The notes beneath the pieces are model-generated. The model searched no databases. It was not told the origin of the DNA and worked only from the letters and a program-made list of their open reading frames with translations. The position numbers and the translations under genes are program-made. This document shows, piece after piece, positions 51,975 to 61,104 of a DNA stretch of 64,000 bases. The DNA comes from Streptomyces antnestii (GTDB lineage Bacteria; Actinomycetota; Actinomycetes; Streptomycetales; Streptomycetaceae): positions 1-64,000 of the forward strand of contig NZ_RZYA01000027.1 of assembly GCF_004005495.1 (NCBI RefSeq), in the 5' to 3' direction. The first letter of the stretch is position 1; every line of letters starts with the position of its first letter.

Positions 51975-53711
51975 ATGAGCACGACTGAATCCGGCAAGAC
52001 GAGCACGGCGAGCGAGGCGAGCGACGCGGACGCGGTGACCGGCGACGAGCTCGGCGCGGCCGGCTCGCACCTGTCCACCGCCCCGGAGGAGGACCGCGAG
52101 GACCGCGGCCCGAACCTGCCCCGCCTCGGCGTCATCGGCTGGGTCCGCTGGTTCTGGCGGCAGCTCACCTCGATGCGGGTCGCCCTGATCCTGCTGTTCC
52201 TGCTGTCGCTCGGCGCGATCCCCGGCTCGCTGATCCCGCAGTCCGGGGTCGACGAGATGAAGGTGCAGACGTTCAAGGACGCGCACACCACGCTCGCGCC
52301 GGTCTACGACAAGCTCGGCCTGTTCCACGTCTACAGCTCGGTGTGGTTCTCCGCGATCTACATCCTGCTGTTCATCTCCCTCATCGGCTGCATCGTCCCG
52401 CGCACCTGGCAGTTCGTCGGACAGCTGCGCGGCCGCGCGCCGGGCGCCCCCAAGCGCTTCACGCACCTGCCGGCCTCCGTTACCTGGCGCACCGACACCG
52501 AGCCCGAGCAGGTCCGCGCCGCCGCGCTCGCCCTCCTCAAGAAGCGCCGCTTCCGCGCCCATGTCGCGGGAGACGCCGTCGCCTCGGAGAAGGGCTACCT
52601 GCGCGAGGCCGGCAACCTGATCTTCCACGTCGCGCTGATCGTGCTGCTCGTCTCCTTCGCCTGGGGCCAGCTCTTCAAGTCCGAGGGCGGCAAGCTGATG
52701 GTCGAGGGCGACGGAGGCTTCTCCAACGCCCTGCCGATGTACGACGACTTCAAGTCCGGCAGCCTCTTCGACTCGGACACCGACCTCACGCCGTTCAGCT
52801 TCCAGCTCGACAAGTTCGTGGGGACGTACGAGCGGACCGGGCCGAACAAGGCGACGCCGCGCACCTATCGCGCCGACGTCACCTACAGCGTCGGAGCGGA
52901 CGGCAAGGCGCAGAAGACCGCGATCGAGGTCAACAAGCCCCTTGAGATCGACGGCACGAAGGTCTACCTCAACGGCCACGGCTACGCGCCCACCGTCACC
53001 GTCCGCGACGGCCGCGGCAAGATCGTCTCCCGCCAGGCCGTGCCGCTGCTGCCCATCGACTCGAACGTCACCTCAACCGGTGCCATCAAGGTCATGGACG
53101 GCTACCGCGACAAGAGCGGCAAGAAGGAACAGCTCGGCTTCAACGCCTTCTTCGTGCCGACCTTCGCGGGGTCCGGCAAGGGCAACATGTTCTCCCAGTT
53201 CCCCGCGCTCGACTATCCCGTCCTCGCGGTGTCCGCCTACCACGGAAGCCTGGGCGTCGACTCGGGCATCCCGCAGAACGTGTACCAACTGGACACCTCC
53301 AACATGAAGAAGTTCAAGGACTCGAAGGGGGAGCTGCTCAAGGAGCGGCTGCGGCCCGGCGAGACCATGAAGCTTCCGAACGGTGCCGGGTCGATCACGT
53401 TCGACAAGGACATCAAGCAGTGGGCGAGCTTCCAGATCACCCACCAGCCCGGTACGGGCTGGGCCCTCACCGGAGCGCTCGCCGCCATCGCGGGCCTCGC
53501 CGCCTCCCTGTTCATCCAGCGCCGCCGCGTCTGGGTCAGGGCGGCCCCGGGCGCCGACGGCGTCACCGTCGTCGAGATGGGCGGCCTCGGCCGCAGCGAG
53601 TCCTCGAAGGTGGCCGAAGAGCTCGGCGAGCTGGCCGCACACCTCCACGAACAGGCGCCCAGCGCCGCCGATCCCCGACCTGCTGTTCCTGCCGAAGGGG
53701 CTGAGAAGTGA
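51975..53711 (+). CDS. resB: cytochrome c biogenesis protein ResB
   Basis: A 578-residue System II heme-handling protein. An acidic N-terminal ~45 residues precede three helices (WFWRQLTSMRVALILLFLLS, SAIYILLFISLIGCIVPRTW, LIFHVALIVLLVSFAWG), a large extracytoplasmic domain at ~230-490, and a last helix near WALTGALAAIAGLAASLFI. It works with CcsB to move heme outward and attach it to apocytochrome c. Length is normal. The stop overlaps ccsB as GTGA. Confidence 0.95.
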   Translation: MSTTESGKTSTASEASDADAVTGDELGAAGSHLSTAPEEDREDRGPNLPRLGVIGWVRWFWRQLTSMRVALILLFLLSLGAIPGSLIPQSGVDEMKVQTFKDAHTTLAPVYDKLGLFHVYSSVWFSAIYILLFISLIGCIVPRTWQFVGQLRGRAPGAPKRFTHLPASVTWRTDTEPEQVRAAALALLKKRRFRAHVAGDAVASEKGYLREAGNLIFHVALIVLLVSFAWGQLFKSEGGKLMVEGDGGFSNALPMYDDFKSGSLFDSDTDLTPFSFQLDKFVGTYERTGPNKATPRTYRADVTYSVGADGKAQKTAIEVNKPLEIDGTKVYLNGHGYAPTVTVRDGRGKIVSRQAVPLLPIDSNVTSTGAIKVMDGYRDKSGKKEQLGFNAFFVPTFAGSGKGNMFSQFPALDYPVLAVSAYHGSLGVDSGIPQNVYQLDTSNMKKFKDSKGELLKERLRPGETMKLPNGAGSITFDKDIKQWASFQITHQPGTGWALTGALAAIAGLAASLFIQRRRVWVRAAPGADGVTVVEMGGLGRSESSKVAEELGELAAHLHEQAPSAADPRPAVPAEGAEK

Positions 53712-54802
53712 ATCTCGCCGCCGCAACCAACGAGAATCTCGCGCACATCAGCAATGTGCTGATCTACTCGTCGATGGCCGTGTACCTCCTGGCCTTCTTC
53801 GCGCACATGGCCGAGTGGCTCTTCGGCAGCCGCAGCAAGGTCGGCCGTACGGCCGCCGCGCTGACCCAGCAGAAGGACTCCGCGACCGCCACCCCCGGCA
53901 CCGTGAAGGTGCAGGTCAAGGGGAAGAACGGCGGCACCACGACCCTGGAGCGCCCCGCTGTCGTGACCCGCGCCGTCGCCGGCGCGCGTGATGTGCCGGA
54001 CGGCCCCGGCGCCTCCGGCGGCGACGAGCAGGGCGACCTCTACGGCCGTATCGCCGTGTCCCTCACCGTGCTCGCGTTCCTCGTCGAGGCGAGCGGTGTT
54101 CTCACCCGCGCGCTCTCCGTGCAGCGCGCGCCGTGGGGCAACATGTACGAGTTCAACATCACCTTCTCCACCGTCGCCGTCGCCGTGTACCTCGGCTTCA
54201 TGCTGGCGAAGAAGAACATCGGCTGGCTCGGCCTCCCGCTGGTCACCACGGTCCTGCTCGATCTCGGCCTCGCCGTCACGGTCCTGTACACCGCGAGCGA
54301 CCAGCTGGTTCCCGCCCTCCACTCGTACTGGCTGTACATCCACGTCTCCACCGCGATCTTCTGCGGCGCCGTGTTCTACGTCGGCGCGGTCGCCACGCTG
54401 CTCTACCTCTTCCGCGACGCGTACGAGAGCAAGCTGGCGAGCGGCGGACAGCCCGGCAAGTTCGCGACCTCCGTCATGGAGCGCCTGCCCGCCGCGGCCT
54501 CGCTCGACAAGTTCTCCTACCGCGTGAACGCGGCCGTCTTCCCGCTGTGGACGTTCACGATCATCGCGGGCGCGATCTGGGCCGGCGACGCGTGGGGCCG
54601 CTACTGGGGCTGGGACCCCAAGGAGACCTGGTCGTTCATCACCTGGGTCGCGTACGCCTGCTACCTGCACGCCCGCGCCACCGCCGGCTGGAAGGGCCGC
54701 AAGGCCGCCTACCTGGCCCTCATCGCCTTCGGCTGCTGGCTCTTCAACTATTACGGCGTCAACATCTTCGTCACCGGCAAGCACTCCTACGCGGGCGTCT
54801 GA
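53708..54802 (+). CDS. ccsB: c-type cytochrome biogenesis protein CcsB (CcsA type)
   Basis: A 364-residue polytopic membrane protein. The tryptophan-rich heme motif is present as GDAWGRYWGWDPKETWSFITW near residue 295, with conserved histidines in HVSTAIFCGAVFYVG and in the last loop KHSYAGV. About eight helices are seen. With ResB it forms the cytochrome c synthase of System II. GTG 53708 overlaps the resB stop. Confidence 0.95.
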   Translation: MNLAAATNENLAHISNVLIYSSMAVYLLAFFAHMAEWLFGSRSKVGRTAAALTQQKDSATATPGTVKVQVKGKNGGTTTLERPAVVTRAVAGARDVPDGPGASGGDEQGDLYGRIAVSLTVLAFLVEASGVLTRALSVQRAPWGNMYEFNITFSTVAVAVYLGFMLAKKNIGWLGLPLVTTVLLDLGLAVTVLYTASDQLVPALHSYWLYIHVSTAIFCGAVFYVGAVATLLYLFRDAYESKLASGGQPGKFATSVMERLPAAASLDKFSYRVNAAVFPLWTFTIIAGAIWAGDAWGRYWGWDPKETWSFITWVAYACYLHARATAGWKGRKAAYLALIAFGCWLFNYYGVNIFVTGKHSYAGV

Positions 54803-54850
54803 GTCCCCCGGCGGGGTGCGCGAGCCGCGCGGGCGGGCCAGCCTGGAGGT

Positions 54851-55402
54851 ATGAGCGACTCCACCGGAACCGAACCCGCCGGAACCGAACCCACCGCGCT
54901 TGTCGAGCCCGGTACGAGCAGGACCGAGGGACGGACTCACACCCTCCACTTCACGATCGCCCTGCCCCACCCCGTGGAGCAGGTCTGGGCGGCGGTGGCC
55001 ACCGCGGAAGGACTTCCGGGGTGGCTGGCCGCCGCCGACGTGCTGGAGCCCCGGCTCGGCGGGACGGTCACGCTGCGGTGGCTCACCAACGGCGAGGTCC
55101 ACACGGGCCACGTCACCGCGTGGGACGGCGAGCGCGTCGCCGAGTACACCCTGGAGGGACTCCACGGCCGGATGCGGTTCCATCTGGAGCCGACCGCGCG
55201 CGACGCGACGACCCTGCGCTTCACGAACGAGTTCGACGGTGACGACGAGCTGCGCCTCGACCGCCTGGCCGGCTGGCACGACCACTTCGAGCACCTCGTC
55301 GCCGCGCTCGACGGGCACCCGACGGACGAGCGGACCTGGGCGGCCTGGACCCCGGACCGGTGGCTGCTGCTGAGGGGCCGGTACGCCGCCGTCGCGGAGT
55401 AG
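54851..55402 (+). CDS. SRPBCC family protein (AHSA1-like)
   Basis: A 183-residue protein with the START-like fold seen in activators of Hsp90 and in polyketide-cyclase relatives. The segment PHPVEQVWAAVATAEGLPGWL is typical. Other landmarks are HTGHVTAWDGERVAEYTLEG and RLAGWHDHFEHLVAALDG. The first ~25 residues are extended and low complexity. ATG 54851 follows GGAGG. It is convergent with the TetR gene. Confidence 0.85.
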   Translation: MSDSTGTEPAGTEPTALVEPGTSRTEGRTHTLHFTIALPHPVEQVWAAVATAEGLPGWLAAADVLEPRLGGTVTLRWLTNGEVHTGHVTAWDGERVAEYTLEGLHGRMRFHLEPTARDATTLRFTNEFDGDDELRLDRLAGWHDHFEHLVAALDGHPTDERTWAAWTPDRWLLLRGRYAAVAE

Positions 55403-55409
55403 CAGGGGC

Positions 55410-56003
55410 TCAGGCGCTGAGCGAACGCCAGATCCGGTCGGGCAGGATGCGCGCGGCCTGATCGAGGTCGACGTCGTCGACACCGGACAGCCAGCGGCGC
55501 GCCGTCGCGACGACGGGCCCCATGACCAGGCCCTCGACCAGCGGCAGGGGCAGCGGGGCCAGCTCACCCGAGTCGATGTACTGCCGCAGCCACTCCGCCA
55601 TCGGCGAGAGCCGGGCCTCCTGAGCGTCCCGCAGCTGCCGCGCCTGCTCCATGCCGAGCCGGTCCGCGTAGGAGGAGTGCAGGAGCCGGGCGGCGTCCGG
55701 GTGCTCCTGGATGAAGGCCAGATAGGTCCGCACGAGGGCCCGGATCCCGGTCCGTGCGGTGCGGGACCGGCCCAGGGCGGCGCCGAGGTCGGTGAGCAGA
55801 CGGCCCAGCCAGCGCACGACCAGCGCGTTCATGAGCCCGTCGACGCTGCCGAAGTGGTGGTAGAGGCTGCCGAGACTGACCCCGCTGGCCCTGGTGAGCG
55901 CGCTCACGGTGACGCCCTGCTCGCCGGCGTCGGCGTACACCTGGAGGGCGGCGTCCAGGAGGCGACCGGCCGTCTCCGCGCCGCGCTGTTGCTTGGGAGC
56001 CAT
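55410..56003 (-). CDS. TetR/AcrR family transcriptional regulator
   Basis: A 197-residue repressor. The N-terminal helix-turn-helix is VSALTRASGVSLGSLYHHFG, followed by a C-terminal ligand and dimer domain with Trp and Leu-rich helices. The gap upstream to the deaminase gene (56004-56239) is its own promoter region. Target genes are not evident; it lies beside the SRPBCC gene, whose product could be regulated. Confidence 0.9.
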   Translation of the reverse strand: MAPKQQRGAETAGRLLDAALQVYADAGEQGVTVSALTRASGVSLGSLYHHFGSVDGLMNALVVRWLGRLLTDLGAALGRSRTARTGIRALVRTYLAFIQEHPDAARLLHSSYADRLGMEQARQLRDAQEARLSPMAEWLRQYIDSGELAPLPLPLVEGLVMGPVVATARRWLSGVDDVDLDQAARILPDRIWRSLSA

Positions 56004-56239
56004 GGTGAAAACCAGCCTAGAGCACGCGGATTATCCGGTTCCGTGTCGGGTCAGAGTGAAATGTGTTTCTAGAAAGAGCTACCAATCAGTACGGCCGATG
56101 GGTCAGACTGGTCGGCAGGCCGGTGATCGGGGACAGCGTGGACGGGGGGACCACCCCGGCCGAGGCCGTCGAGCGGTACGGGGGGCCGCTCGACGGTCAC
56201 CGTGCCCGTGCGACGTACGTACCTGCCTGCGCGTCCGCG

Positions 56240-56719
56240 CTACTCGCCGATGTCCTCGTTCCACAGCTCCGGCCGGGACGCGATGAACTCCGTCATCAGG
56301 GCGACGCATTCGGGGTCGTCGAGCACCACGACCTCCACGCCGTGTTCGGCCAGCCAGTCGTGGCCACCGTGGAACGTCCGCGCCTCGCCGACGACCACCC
56401 GTGAGATCCCGAACTGCCGCACCAGGCCCGAGCAGTACCAGCAGGGCGAGAGCGTCGTCACCATCGTCGTGCCCCGGTACGACCGCTGCCGGCCCGCGGC
56501 GCGGAACGCGTCGGTCTCGCCGTGCGCGGACGGATCGCCGTCCTGGACACGGCGGTTGTGCCCGCGCCCGAGGACCTTCCCGTCCGCCGAGTAGAGGGCC
56601 GCGCCGATCGGGATGCCGCCCTCGGCGAGCCCCGCCCGCGCCTCCTCGACGGCCGTCGCCAGCCAGGTCCGCGCCAGTTCGGGGTCGAGCGGCGCCAGTT
56701 CGGGGCCGAAGGCGGTCAC
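56240..56719 (-). CDS. cytosine deaminase, yeast Fcy1-like zinc nucleoside deaminase
   Basis: A 159-residue zinc deaminase. The zinc site and proton shuttle are HGETDAFRAAGR (His-x-Glu) and LSPCWYCSG (PCxxC). The GGIPIGAALYSADGKVLGRG start and the C-terminal RPELWNEDIGE match the fungal Fcy1-type cytosine deaminase closely, where the last Asp-Ile-Gly-Glu lids the active site. It probably converts cytosine to uracil. GTG 56719 overlaps the upstream membrane gene stop as GTGA. Confidence 0.87.
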   Translation of the reverse strand: MTAFGPELAPLDPELARTWLATAVEEARAGLAEGGIPIGAALYSADGKVLGRGHNRRVQDGDPSAHGETDAFRAAGRQRSYRGTTMVTTLSPCWYCSGLVRQFGISRVVVGEARTFHGGHDWLAEHGVEVVVLDDPECVALMTEFIASRPELWNEDIGE

Positions 56720-57114
56720 GCCTGCGGCTCCCCGCCCTGCTCCCGCTCGCGCCGCTTGAGTTCCTCCTCGCGGCGGCGCAGGTCGGCCTCCCAGTCCTTG
56801 AGGAGCGACTCGTCCTTCTTGTTCTCTTCCCTGAGGGACTGCAGGAACTCGGGGTTGTCGTCGGGCGCGACGAACGTGGTGCGGTGGTTGCGGTGCCACT
56901 CGGACGGTGTCGACCCGCCCGCGGGCGCGTGCCGCAGCCGGCCGGCGACGAGCCAGGCGATCGGCCCGACCAGCACCTCGCCGAAGAGCAGGATGATGAT
57001 GACCCACACCACCTTCGGCAGGCCCCTGACCTGTTCCTCCGGAGTGTTCAGGCAGTCGATGAAGGCGTAGATCCACAACGCCAGGACCAGCAGGAACGGG
57101 ATATAGCGGAGCAT
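56716..57114 (-). CDS. PLDc N-terminal domain-like membrane protein
   Basis: A 132-residue protein with two transmembrane helices (IPFLLVLALWIYAFIDCL and VVWVIIILLFGEVLVGPIAW) in the PLDc_N arrangement, then a charged coiled-coil-like tail with SLREENKKDESLLKDWEAD and RRREEELKRREREQ. The Glu/Lys run may be a protein contact. ATG 57114 has GGGGGA nine bases upstream. It is coupled to the cytosine deaminase downstream; why is unclear. Confidence 0.82.
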   Translation of the reverse strand: MLRYIPFLLVLALWIYAFIDCLNTPEEQVRGLPKVVWVIIILLFGEVLVGPIAWLVAGRLRHAPAGGSTPSEWHRNHRTTFVAPDDNPEFLQSLREENKKDESLLKDWEADLRRREEELKRREREQGGEPQA

Positions 57115-57202
57115 GGTGTCGCGATCCCCCAAGGAGCGGCATGGAGGCGACGCAGGCCCCCGGTGACCGGGCCAGGGTAGCGGTTGCCCGATACTGGGTC
57201 GT

Positions 57203-58654
57203 ATGGCTTACGACGATCTTCGCTCCCTCCTCCGGGCGCTGGAGCGCGAGGGCGACCTCAAGCGCATCAAGGCCGAGGTCGACCCCTATCTGGAGGTCGG
57301 TGAGATCGTCGACCGGGTGCAGAAGTCCGGCGGCCCCGCTCTCCTCTTCGAGAACGTGCGCGGCTCCTCGATGCCCCTCGCGATGAACGTGTACGGGACC
57401 GACCGGCGCCTGCTGAAGGCGCTCGGCCTCAAGTCGTACGAGGAGATCAGCGAGAAGATCGGCGGGCTCCTGCGGCCCGAGCTGCCGCACGGGTTCGTGG
57501 GCGTGCGCGAGGCGTTCGGGAAGCTCGGCTCGATGGTCCACGTGCCGCCGAAGAAGGTGAAGGAGGCCCCCGTCCAGGAGGTCGTCCTGACCGGCGACGA
57601 CGTCGACCTCGACGCCCTGCCCGCCCTGTTCACCTGGCCGCAGGACGGCGGCTCCTTCTTCAACCTCGGTCTGACCCACACCAAGGACCCCGAGAGCGGC
57701 ATCCGCAACCTCGGTCTCTACCGCCTCCAGCGCCACGACCGGCGCACCATCGGCATGCACTGGCAGATCCACAAGGACAGCCGCAACCACTACCAGGTGG
57801 CCGCCAAGCGGGGCGAGAAGCTGCCGGTCGCGATCGCGTTTGGCTGCCCGCCTGCCGTGACGTACGCGTCGACGGCGCCGCTGCCCGGGGACATCGACGA
57901 GTACCTGTTCGCCGGGTTCATCCAGGGCAAGCGGATCGAGATGGTCGACTGCAAGACGGTGCCGCTCCAGGTGCCGGCGAACGCCGAGGTCGTGCTCGAG
58001 GGCTGGCTGGAGCCGGGCGAGATGCTCCCGGAGGGCCCGTTCGGCGACCACACCGGTTTCTACACACCGCAGGAACCGTTCCCCGCGCTGACGATCGACT
58101 GCGTGACGATGCGGAAGCGTCCGCTGCTCCAGTCGATCGTGGTGGGGCGCCCGCCGACGGAGGACGGTCCCCTCGGGCGGGCCACGGAGCGGTTCTTCCT
58201 GCCGCTCCTCAAGATCATCGTGCCGGACATCGTGGACTACCACCTGCCCGAGTCGGGCGGTTTCCACAACTGCGCGATCGTCTCGATCGACAAGAAGTAC
58301 CCGAAACACGCGCAGAAGGTGATGCACGCCGTGTGGGGCGCCCACATGATGTCGCTGACCAAGCTGATCGTCGTCGTCGACGCGGACTGCGACGTGCACG
58401 ATCTGCACGAGGTCGCGTGGCGGGCGCTCGGCAACACGGACTACGCGCGTGACCTGACCGTCGCCGAGGGCCCGGTCGACCACCTCGACCACGCCTCGTA
58501 CCAGCAGTTCTGGGGCGGCAAGGCGGGCATCGACGCGACGAGGAAGTGGCCCGAGGAGGGCTACACGCGGGACGGCGGCTGGCCCGAGATGGTGCTGCCG
58601 GACCCGCAGACGGCGGCGACGGTCGACCGCCGTTGGAAGGAGTACGGCCTGTGA
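57203..58654 (+). CDS. mqnL: UbiD-family decarboxylase of menaquinone synthesis (MqnL type)
   Basis: A 483-residue UbiD-like prenylated-FMN decarboxylase. Conserved segments include MHWQIHKDSRNHYQ, AKRGEKLPVAIAFGCPP, GPFGDHTGFYTPQE and the E-x3-D-like site. In the futalosine pathway of Streptomyces it removes CO2 from the prenylated naphthoate intermediate. It overlaps the UbiA-type gene by four bases. The symbol mqnL follows the Streptomyces usage I recall for the UbiD-like member. Confidence 0.9.
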   Translation: MAYDDLRSLLRALEREGDLKRIKAEVDPYLEVGEIVDRVQKSGGPALLFENVRGSSMPLAMNVYGTDRRLLKALGLKSYEEISEKIGGLLRPELPHGFVGVREAFGKLGSMVHVPPKKVKEAPVQEVVLTGDDVDLDALPALFTWPQDGGSFFNLGLTHTKDPESGIRNLGLYRLQRHDRRTIGMHWQIHKDSRNHYQVAAKRGEKLPVAIAFGCPPAVTYASTAPLPGDIDEYLFAGFIQGKRIEMVDCKTVPLQVPANAEVVLEGWLEPGEMLPEGPFGDHTGFYTPQEPFPALTIDCVTMRKRPLLQSIVVGRPPTEDGPLGRATERFFLPLLKIIVPDIVDYHLPESGGFHNCAIVSIDKKYPKHAQKVMHAVWGAHMMSLTKLIVVVDADCDVHDLHEVAWRALGNTDYARDLTVAEGPVDHLDHASYQQFWGGKAGIDATRKWPEEGYTRDGGWPEMVLPDPQTAATVDRRWKEYGL

Positions 58655-59553
58655 CCAGCGCCTCCGCCGCGATCCCGCAGCCGGGCCGGACCAAGGCGTT
58701 CCTGCGCCTCGTCATGATCGAGCACTCGGTGTTCGCGCTGCCGTTCGCGTACATCGCCACGCTCACCGCGATGTTCCAGGCCGACAGGAGCATCCACTGG
58801 TGGACGCTGCTGCTCGTCACCGTCGCGATGGTCGGCCTGCGCACGTTCGCGATGGCGGCGAACCGGATCATCGACCGCGAGATCGACGCCCGTAACCCGA
58901 GGACCGCGCACCGCGAGCTCGTCACGGGCGCGATGTCGGTGAAGTCGGCCTGGACCGGCGCGCTCATCGCGCTCGTGATCTTCCTGGGCGCGGCGGCCCT
59001 GCTCAACCCCCTGTGCCTGGCGCTCGCGCCCATCGCGGTGATCCCGATGGTCGTCTATCCGTACGGCAAGCGGTTCACGAACTTCCCGCAGGCCATCCTC
59101 GGTCTCGCGCAGGCGATGGGGCCGATCGGCGCCTGGCTCGCGGTCACCGGCCAGTGGTCCTGGGAGGCGGTGATCCTGGGGCTCGCCGTGGGCGTCTGGA
59201 TCGGCGGCTTCGACCTCATCTACGCCTGCCAGGACGTCGAGACGGACCGCGAGGTCGGCGTGATGTCGGTGCCGGCCCGCTTCGGTATCCCGGCCGCGAT
59301 CCGGGGAGCCCGTGCCTGCCACGCCGTCACCACGGCCCTGTTCGTCTGGTACGCCCTGGCCACGGACGCGGGCGTGTTCTTCTGGCTGGGTCTCGTGATC
59401 GTCGCGGGTGCCTTCCTCTACGAGCACACGATCGTACGGCCGAACGATCTGTCCCGCCTCAACCGGGCCTTCTTCCAGGTCAACGGGTTCATCGGGATCG
59501 CGCTGTTCGTGTGCGCGCTGCTCGACCTGCTGGTGCGCGGCCTGACTGTCTGA
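58651..59553 (+). CDS. mqnP: UbiA-type polyprenyltransferase of menaquinone synthesis
   Basis: A 300-residue membrane prenyltransferase with about eight or nine helices. The two Asp-rich motifs are NRIIDREIDARNPRT and DVETDREVG, which bind polyprenyl diphosphate through Mg2+. It attaches the isoprenoid chain to the naphthoate ring. GTG 58651 overlaps the upstream decarboxylase stop as GTGA. A UbiX homologue follows. A 4-hydroxybenzoate octaprenyltransferase label would be an older name. Confidence 0.93.
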   Translation: MTSASAAIPQPGRTKAFLRLVMIEHSVFALPFAYIATLTAMFQADRSIHWWTLLLVTVAMVGLRTFAMAANRIIDREIDARNPRTAHRELVTGAMSVKSAWTGALIALVIFLGAAALLNPLCLALAPIAVIPMVVYPYGKRFTNFPQAILGLAQAMGPIGAWLAVTGQWSWEAVILGLAVGVWIGGFDLIYACQDVETDREVGVMSVPARFGIPAAIRGARACHAVTTALFVWYALATDAGVFFWLGLVIVAGAFLYEHTIVRPNDLSRLNRAFFQVNGFIGIALFVCALLDLLVRGLTV

Positions 59554-59584
59554 CAGTGACCGCGTGCCGGATAGGCTCGGTGGC

Positions 59585-60265
59585 ATGACCGCAGGAGAAA
59601 TTGGGCGCCGGCCTTGGATCGTGGGGGTGTCCGGCGCGTCGGGGACCCCGTATGCCGCCGCCGTTCTGCGCGCGCTGCTGGACGCCGGTGAGAGCGTGGA
59701 CCTCGTCGTGTCGCGGGCCTCGCGCCTCACGCTGCTCGACGAGACGGGGATCGCGTTCAGGGACGCGCACTGGCGGCAGGACCTGGGGGAGTGGCTGGCG
59801 CGCGGGGCGGACGGGAAGCCGGACGCGTTCGCGGTGGGTGACGCCCTCGGTCAGGTGCGGTACTGGGCCGCGGGGGATCTGGCGGCCGGGCCGTCGTCCG
59901 GGTCGTATCCGGCGAAGGGCATGATCATCGTGCCGGCCTCCACGGCGTGCGTGGCGGGGGTGGCGCTCGGTCTGTCGAAGGACCTGCTCCAGCGTGCGGC
60001 GAGCGTGACGCTCAAGGAGGGGCGCAAGCTGGTCGTCGCGGTGCGCGAGACACCGCTGAACGGGCAGACGCTGAAGCATCTGGTGGCGCTGGACGAGGCG
60101 GGCGCCGTGGTGCTGCCCGCCTCTCCGGCGTTCTACGCGGGGGCGACGCACATCCAGGATCTGGTGGACTTCGTCGCCGGGCGGGCGCTCGACGCGGCGG
60201 GGGTGCCGCATCGGCTCTACCGCCGGTGGGAGGGAGAGCTCGGGGGAGGCTCTCCGGACCGTTAG
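59585..60265 (+). CDS. mqnM: UbiX-family flavin prenyltransferase (MqnM type)
   Basis: A 226-residue flavodoxin-like enzyme that makes prenylated FMN for UbiD-type decarboxylases. Features are GVSGASGTPYAAAVLRALL, PASTACVAGVALGLSKDLLQRA and VVAVRETPLNGQTLKHLVAL. It sits 31 bases after the prenyltransferase gene and completes the UbiD/UbiA/UbiX trio. Start ATG 59585 has only a weak Shine-Dalgarno. Its stop overlaps that of the small gene on the other strand. Confidence 0.93.
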   Translation: MTAGEIGRRPWIVGVSGASGTPYAAAVLRALLDAGESVDLVVSRASRLTLLDETGIAFRDAHWRQDLGEWLARGADGKPDAFAVGDALGQVRYWAAGDLAAGPSSGSYPAKGMIIVPASTACVAGVALGLSKDLLQRAASVTLKEGRKLVVAVRETPLNGQTLKHLVALDEAGAVVLPASPAFYAGATHIQDLVDFVAGRALDAAGVPHRLYRRWEGELGGGSPDR

Positions 60266-60393
60266 CGCTTCTTGGAACGCGCGGCCCGCTTCTCCGCGGT
60301 ACGCGCCTCGACGGCGGACTGGTGGGCACGCGAGCGGTTGGCCTGGTCCTGCAGCTCGCGCATACGGGCGTAGGCCATCTCGATCGTGTACAC
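60262..60393 (-). CDS. small basic protein, function unknown
   Basis: A 43-residue Arg/Lys/Ala-rich helix, MYTIEMAYARMRELQDQANR at the start, ending KRAARSKKR. GTG 60393 has AGGAG ten bases upstream. The stop codons of this gene and the UbiX gene overlap convergently. Such small basic proteins recur in Streptomyces beside the Lrp/mqnE region. I do not recognise a family. It is divergent from the Lrp gene. Confidence 0.65.
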   Translation of the reverse strand: MYTIEMAYARMRELQDQANRSRAHQSAVEARTAEKRAARSKKR

Positions 60394-60565
60394 GGTGACA
60401 ACGCTCCTGAATGATCGTCTTTGATCGGTAGTTGAAGATCGTTTGAAAGGCCAGCCGAAGGTGAAACCCGGATTCGGCTGAAGGATTCGCAGGGCTTCCG
60501 TCCTGCATGCCTTAGATTCTACACGTAAAGTCGCGTCAACGCAGAATAATGAAAGGCATGGACCT
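60394..60565. promoter_or_regulatory. divergent promoter region of the 43-aa gene and the Lrp gene
   Basis: This AT-rich 172-base gap has imperfect direct repeats GATCGTCTTTGA (60413-60424) and GATCGTTTGA (60437-60446), plus an 8-bp inverted repeat CAGCCGAA/TTCGGCTG (60452-60459, 60473-60480). An Lrp-type octamer would bind such degenerate repeats, so autoregulation is plausible. Confidence 0.5.
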
Positions 60566-61021
60566 ATGGACGCCGTGGACAGGCAGCTCATTCAGGCCCT
60601 GCGAGAGAACGGCCGCGCCTCGTACGCCGAGCTGGGACGCCTCGTCGGCCTGTCCGGGCCCAGCGTCACGGACCGCATCAACCGTCTCGAGGCGGCCGGC
60701 GTCATCACCGGCTACCGCGCGACCGTCGACGCGCCCTCGCTCGGGCTCGGTGTCACCGCCCTGATCGGCATCTCGCTCTCCGACGCCGCCGACCACGAGG
60801 ACGTGGCGCGCCGGCTCAAGGACCTGCACGAGATCGAGGACTGCTGGTTCATCGCGGGCGACGACTCGTACATGCTCAAGGTGCGGGCCGGTGACGTGGA
60901 CGGCCTGGAGCGCACGATCCGCCGGCTCAGCGGCACCAAGGGCGTCTCGCGCACGCGCACGACGATCGTGCTGTCGACCAAGTGGGAGAACCGGGTGGGG
61001 GAGCTGCCTGAGGAGGAGTGA
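60566..61021 (+). CDS. Lrp/AsnC family transcriptional regulator
   Basis: A 151-residue regulator: an N-terminal helix-turn-helix (AELGRLVGLSGPSVTDRINRL) and a C-terminal RAM ligand domain with DDSYMLKVRAGDVDGLE and the SRTRTTIVLS strand. ATG 60566 follows AAAGG. It lies 84 bases before mqnE, an arrangement I recall as conserved in Streptomyces. Whether it controls mqnE is not shown. Confidence 0.92.
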   Translation: MDAVDRQLIQALRENGRASYAELGRLVGLSGPSVTDRINRLEAAGVITGYRATVDAPSLGLGVTALIGISLSDAADHEDVARRLKDLHEIEDCWFIAGDDSYMLKVRAGDVDGLERTIRRLSGTKGVSRTRTTIVLSTKWENRVGELPEEE

Positions 61022-61104
61022 CACGGGCACGGAGTGCCTGATGGGGGCCCCTCCCGCCCGGAGGGTGGGGGAGTACCGTTACCCGCAGTCTTTGGTGAGG
61101 AGCA

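Noticed and set aside
48192..52979. A 1595-residue open frame on the minus strand
   Set aside because: It runs antisense to hemL, the histidine phosphatase, the lipoprotein, resA, ccdA and resB, all well-supported genes. High GC leaves few stops in such frames. Composition is His/Arg/Gly-biased and shows no domain.
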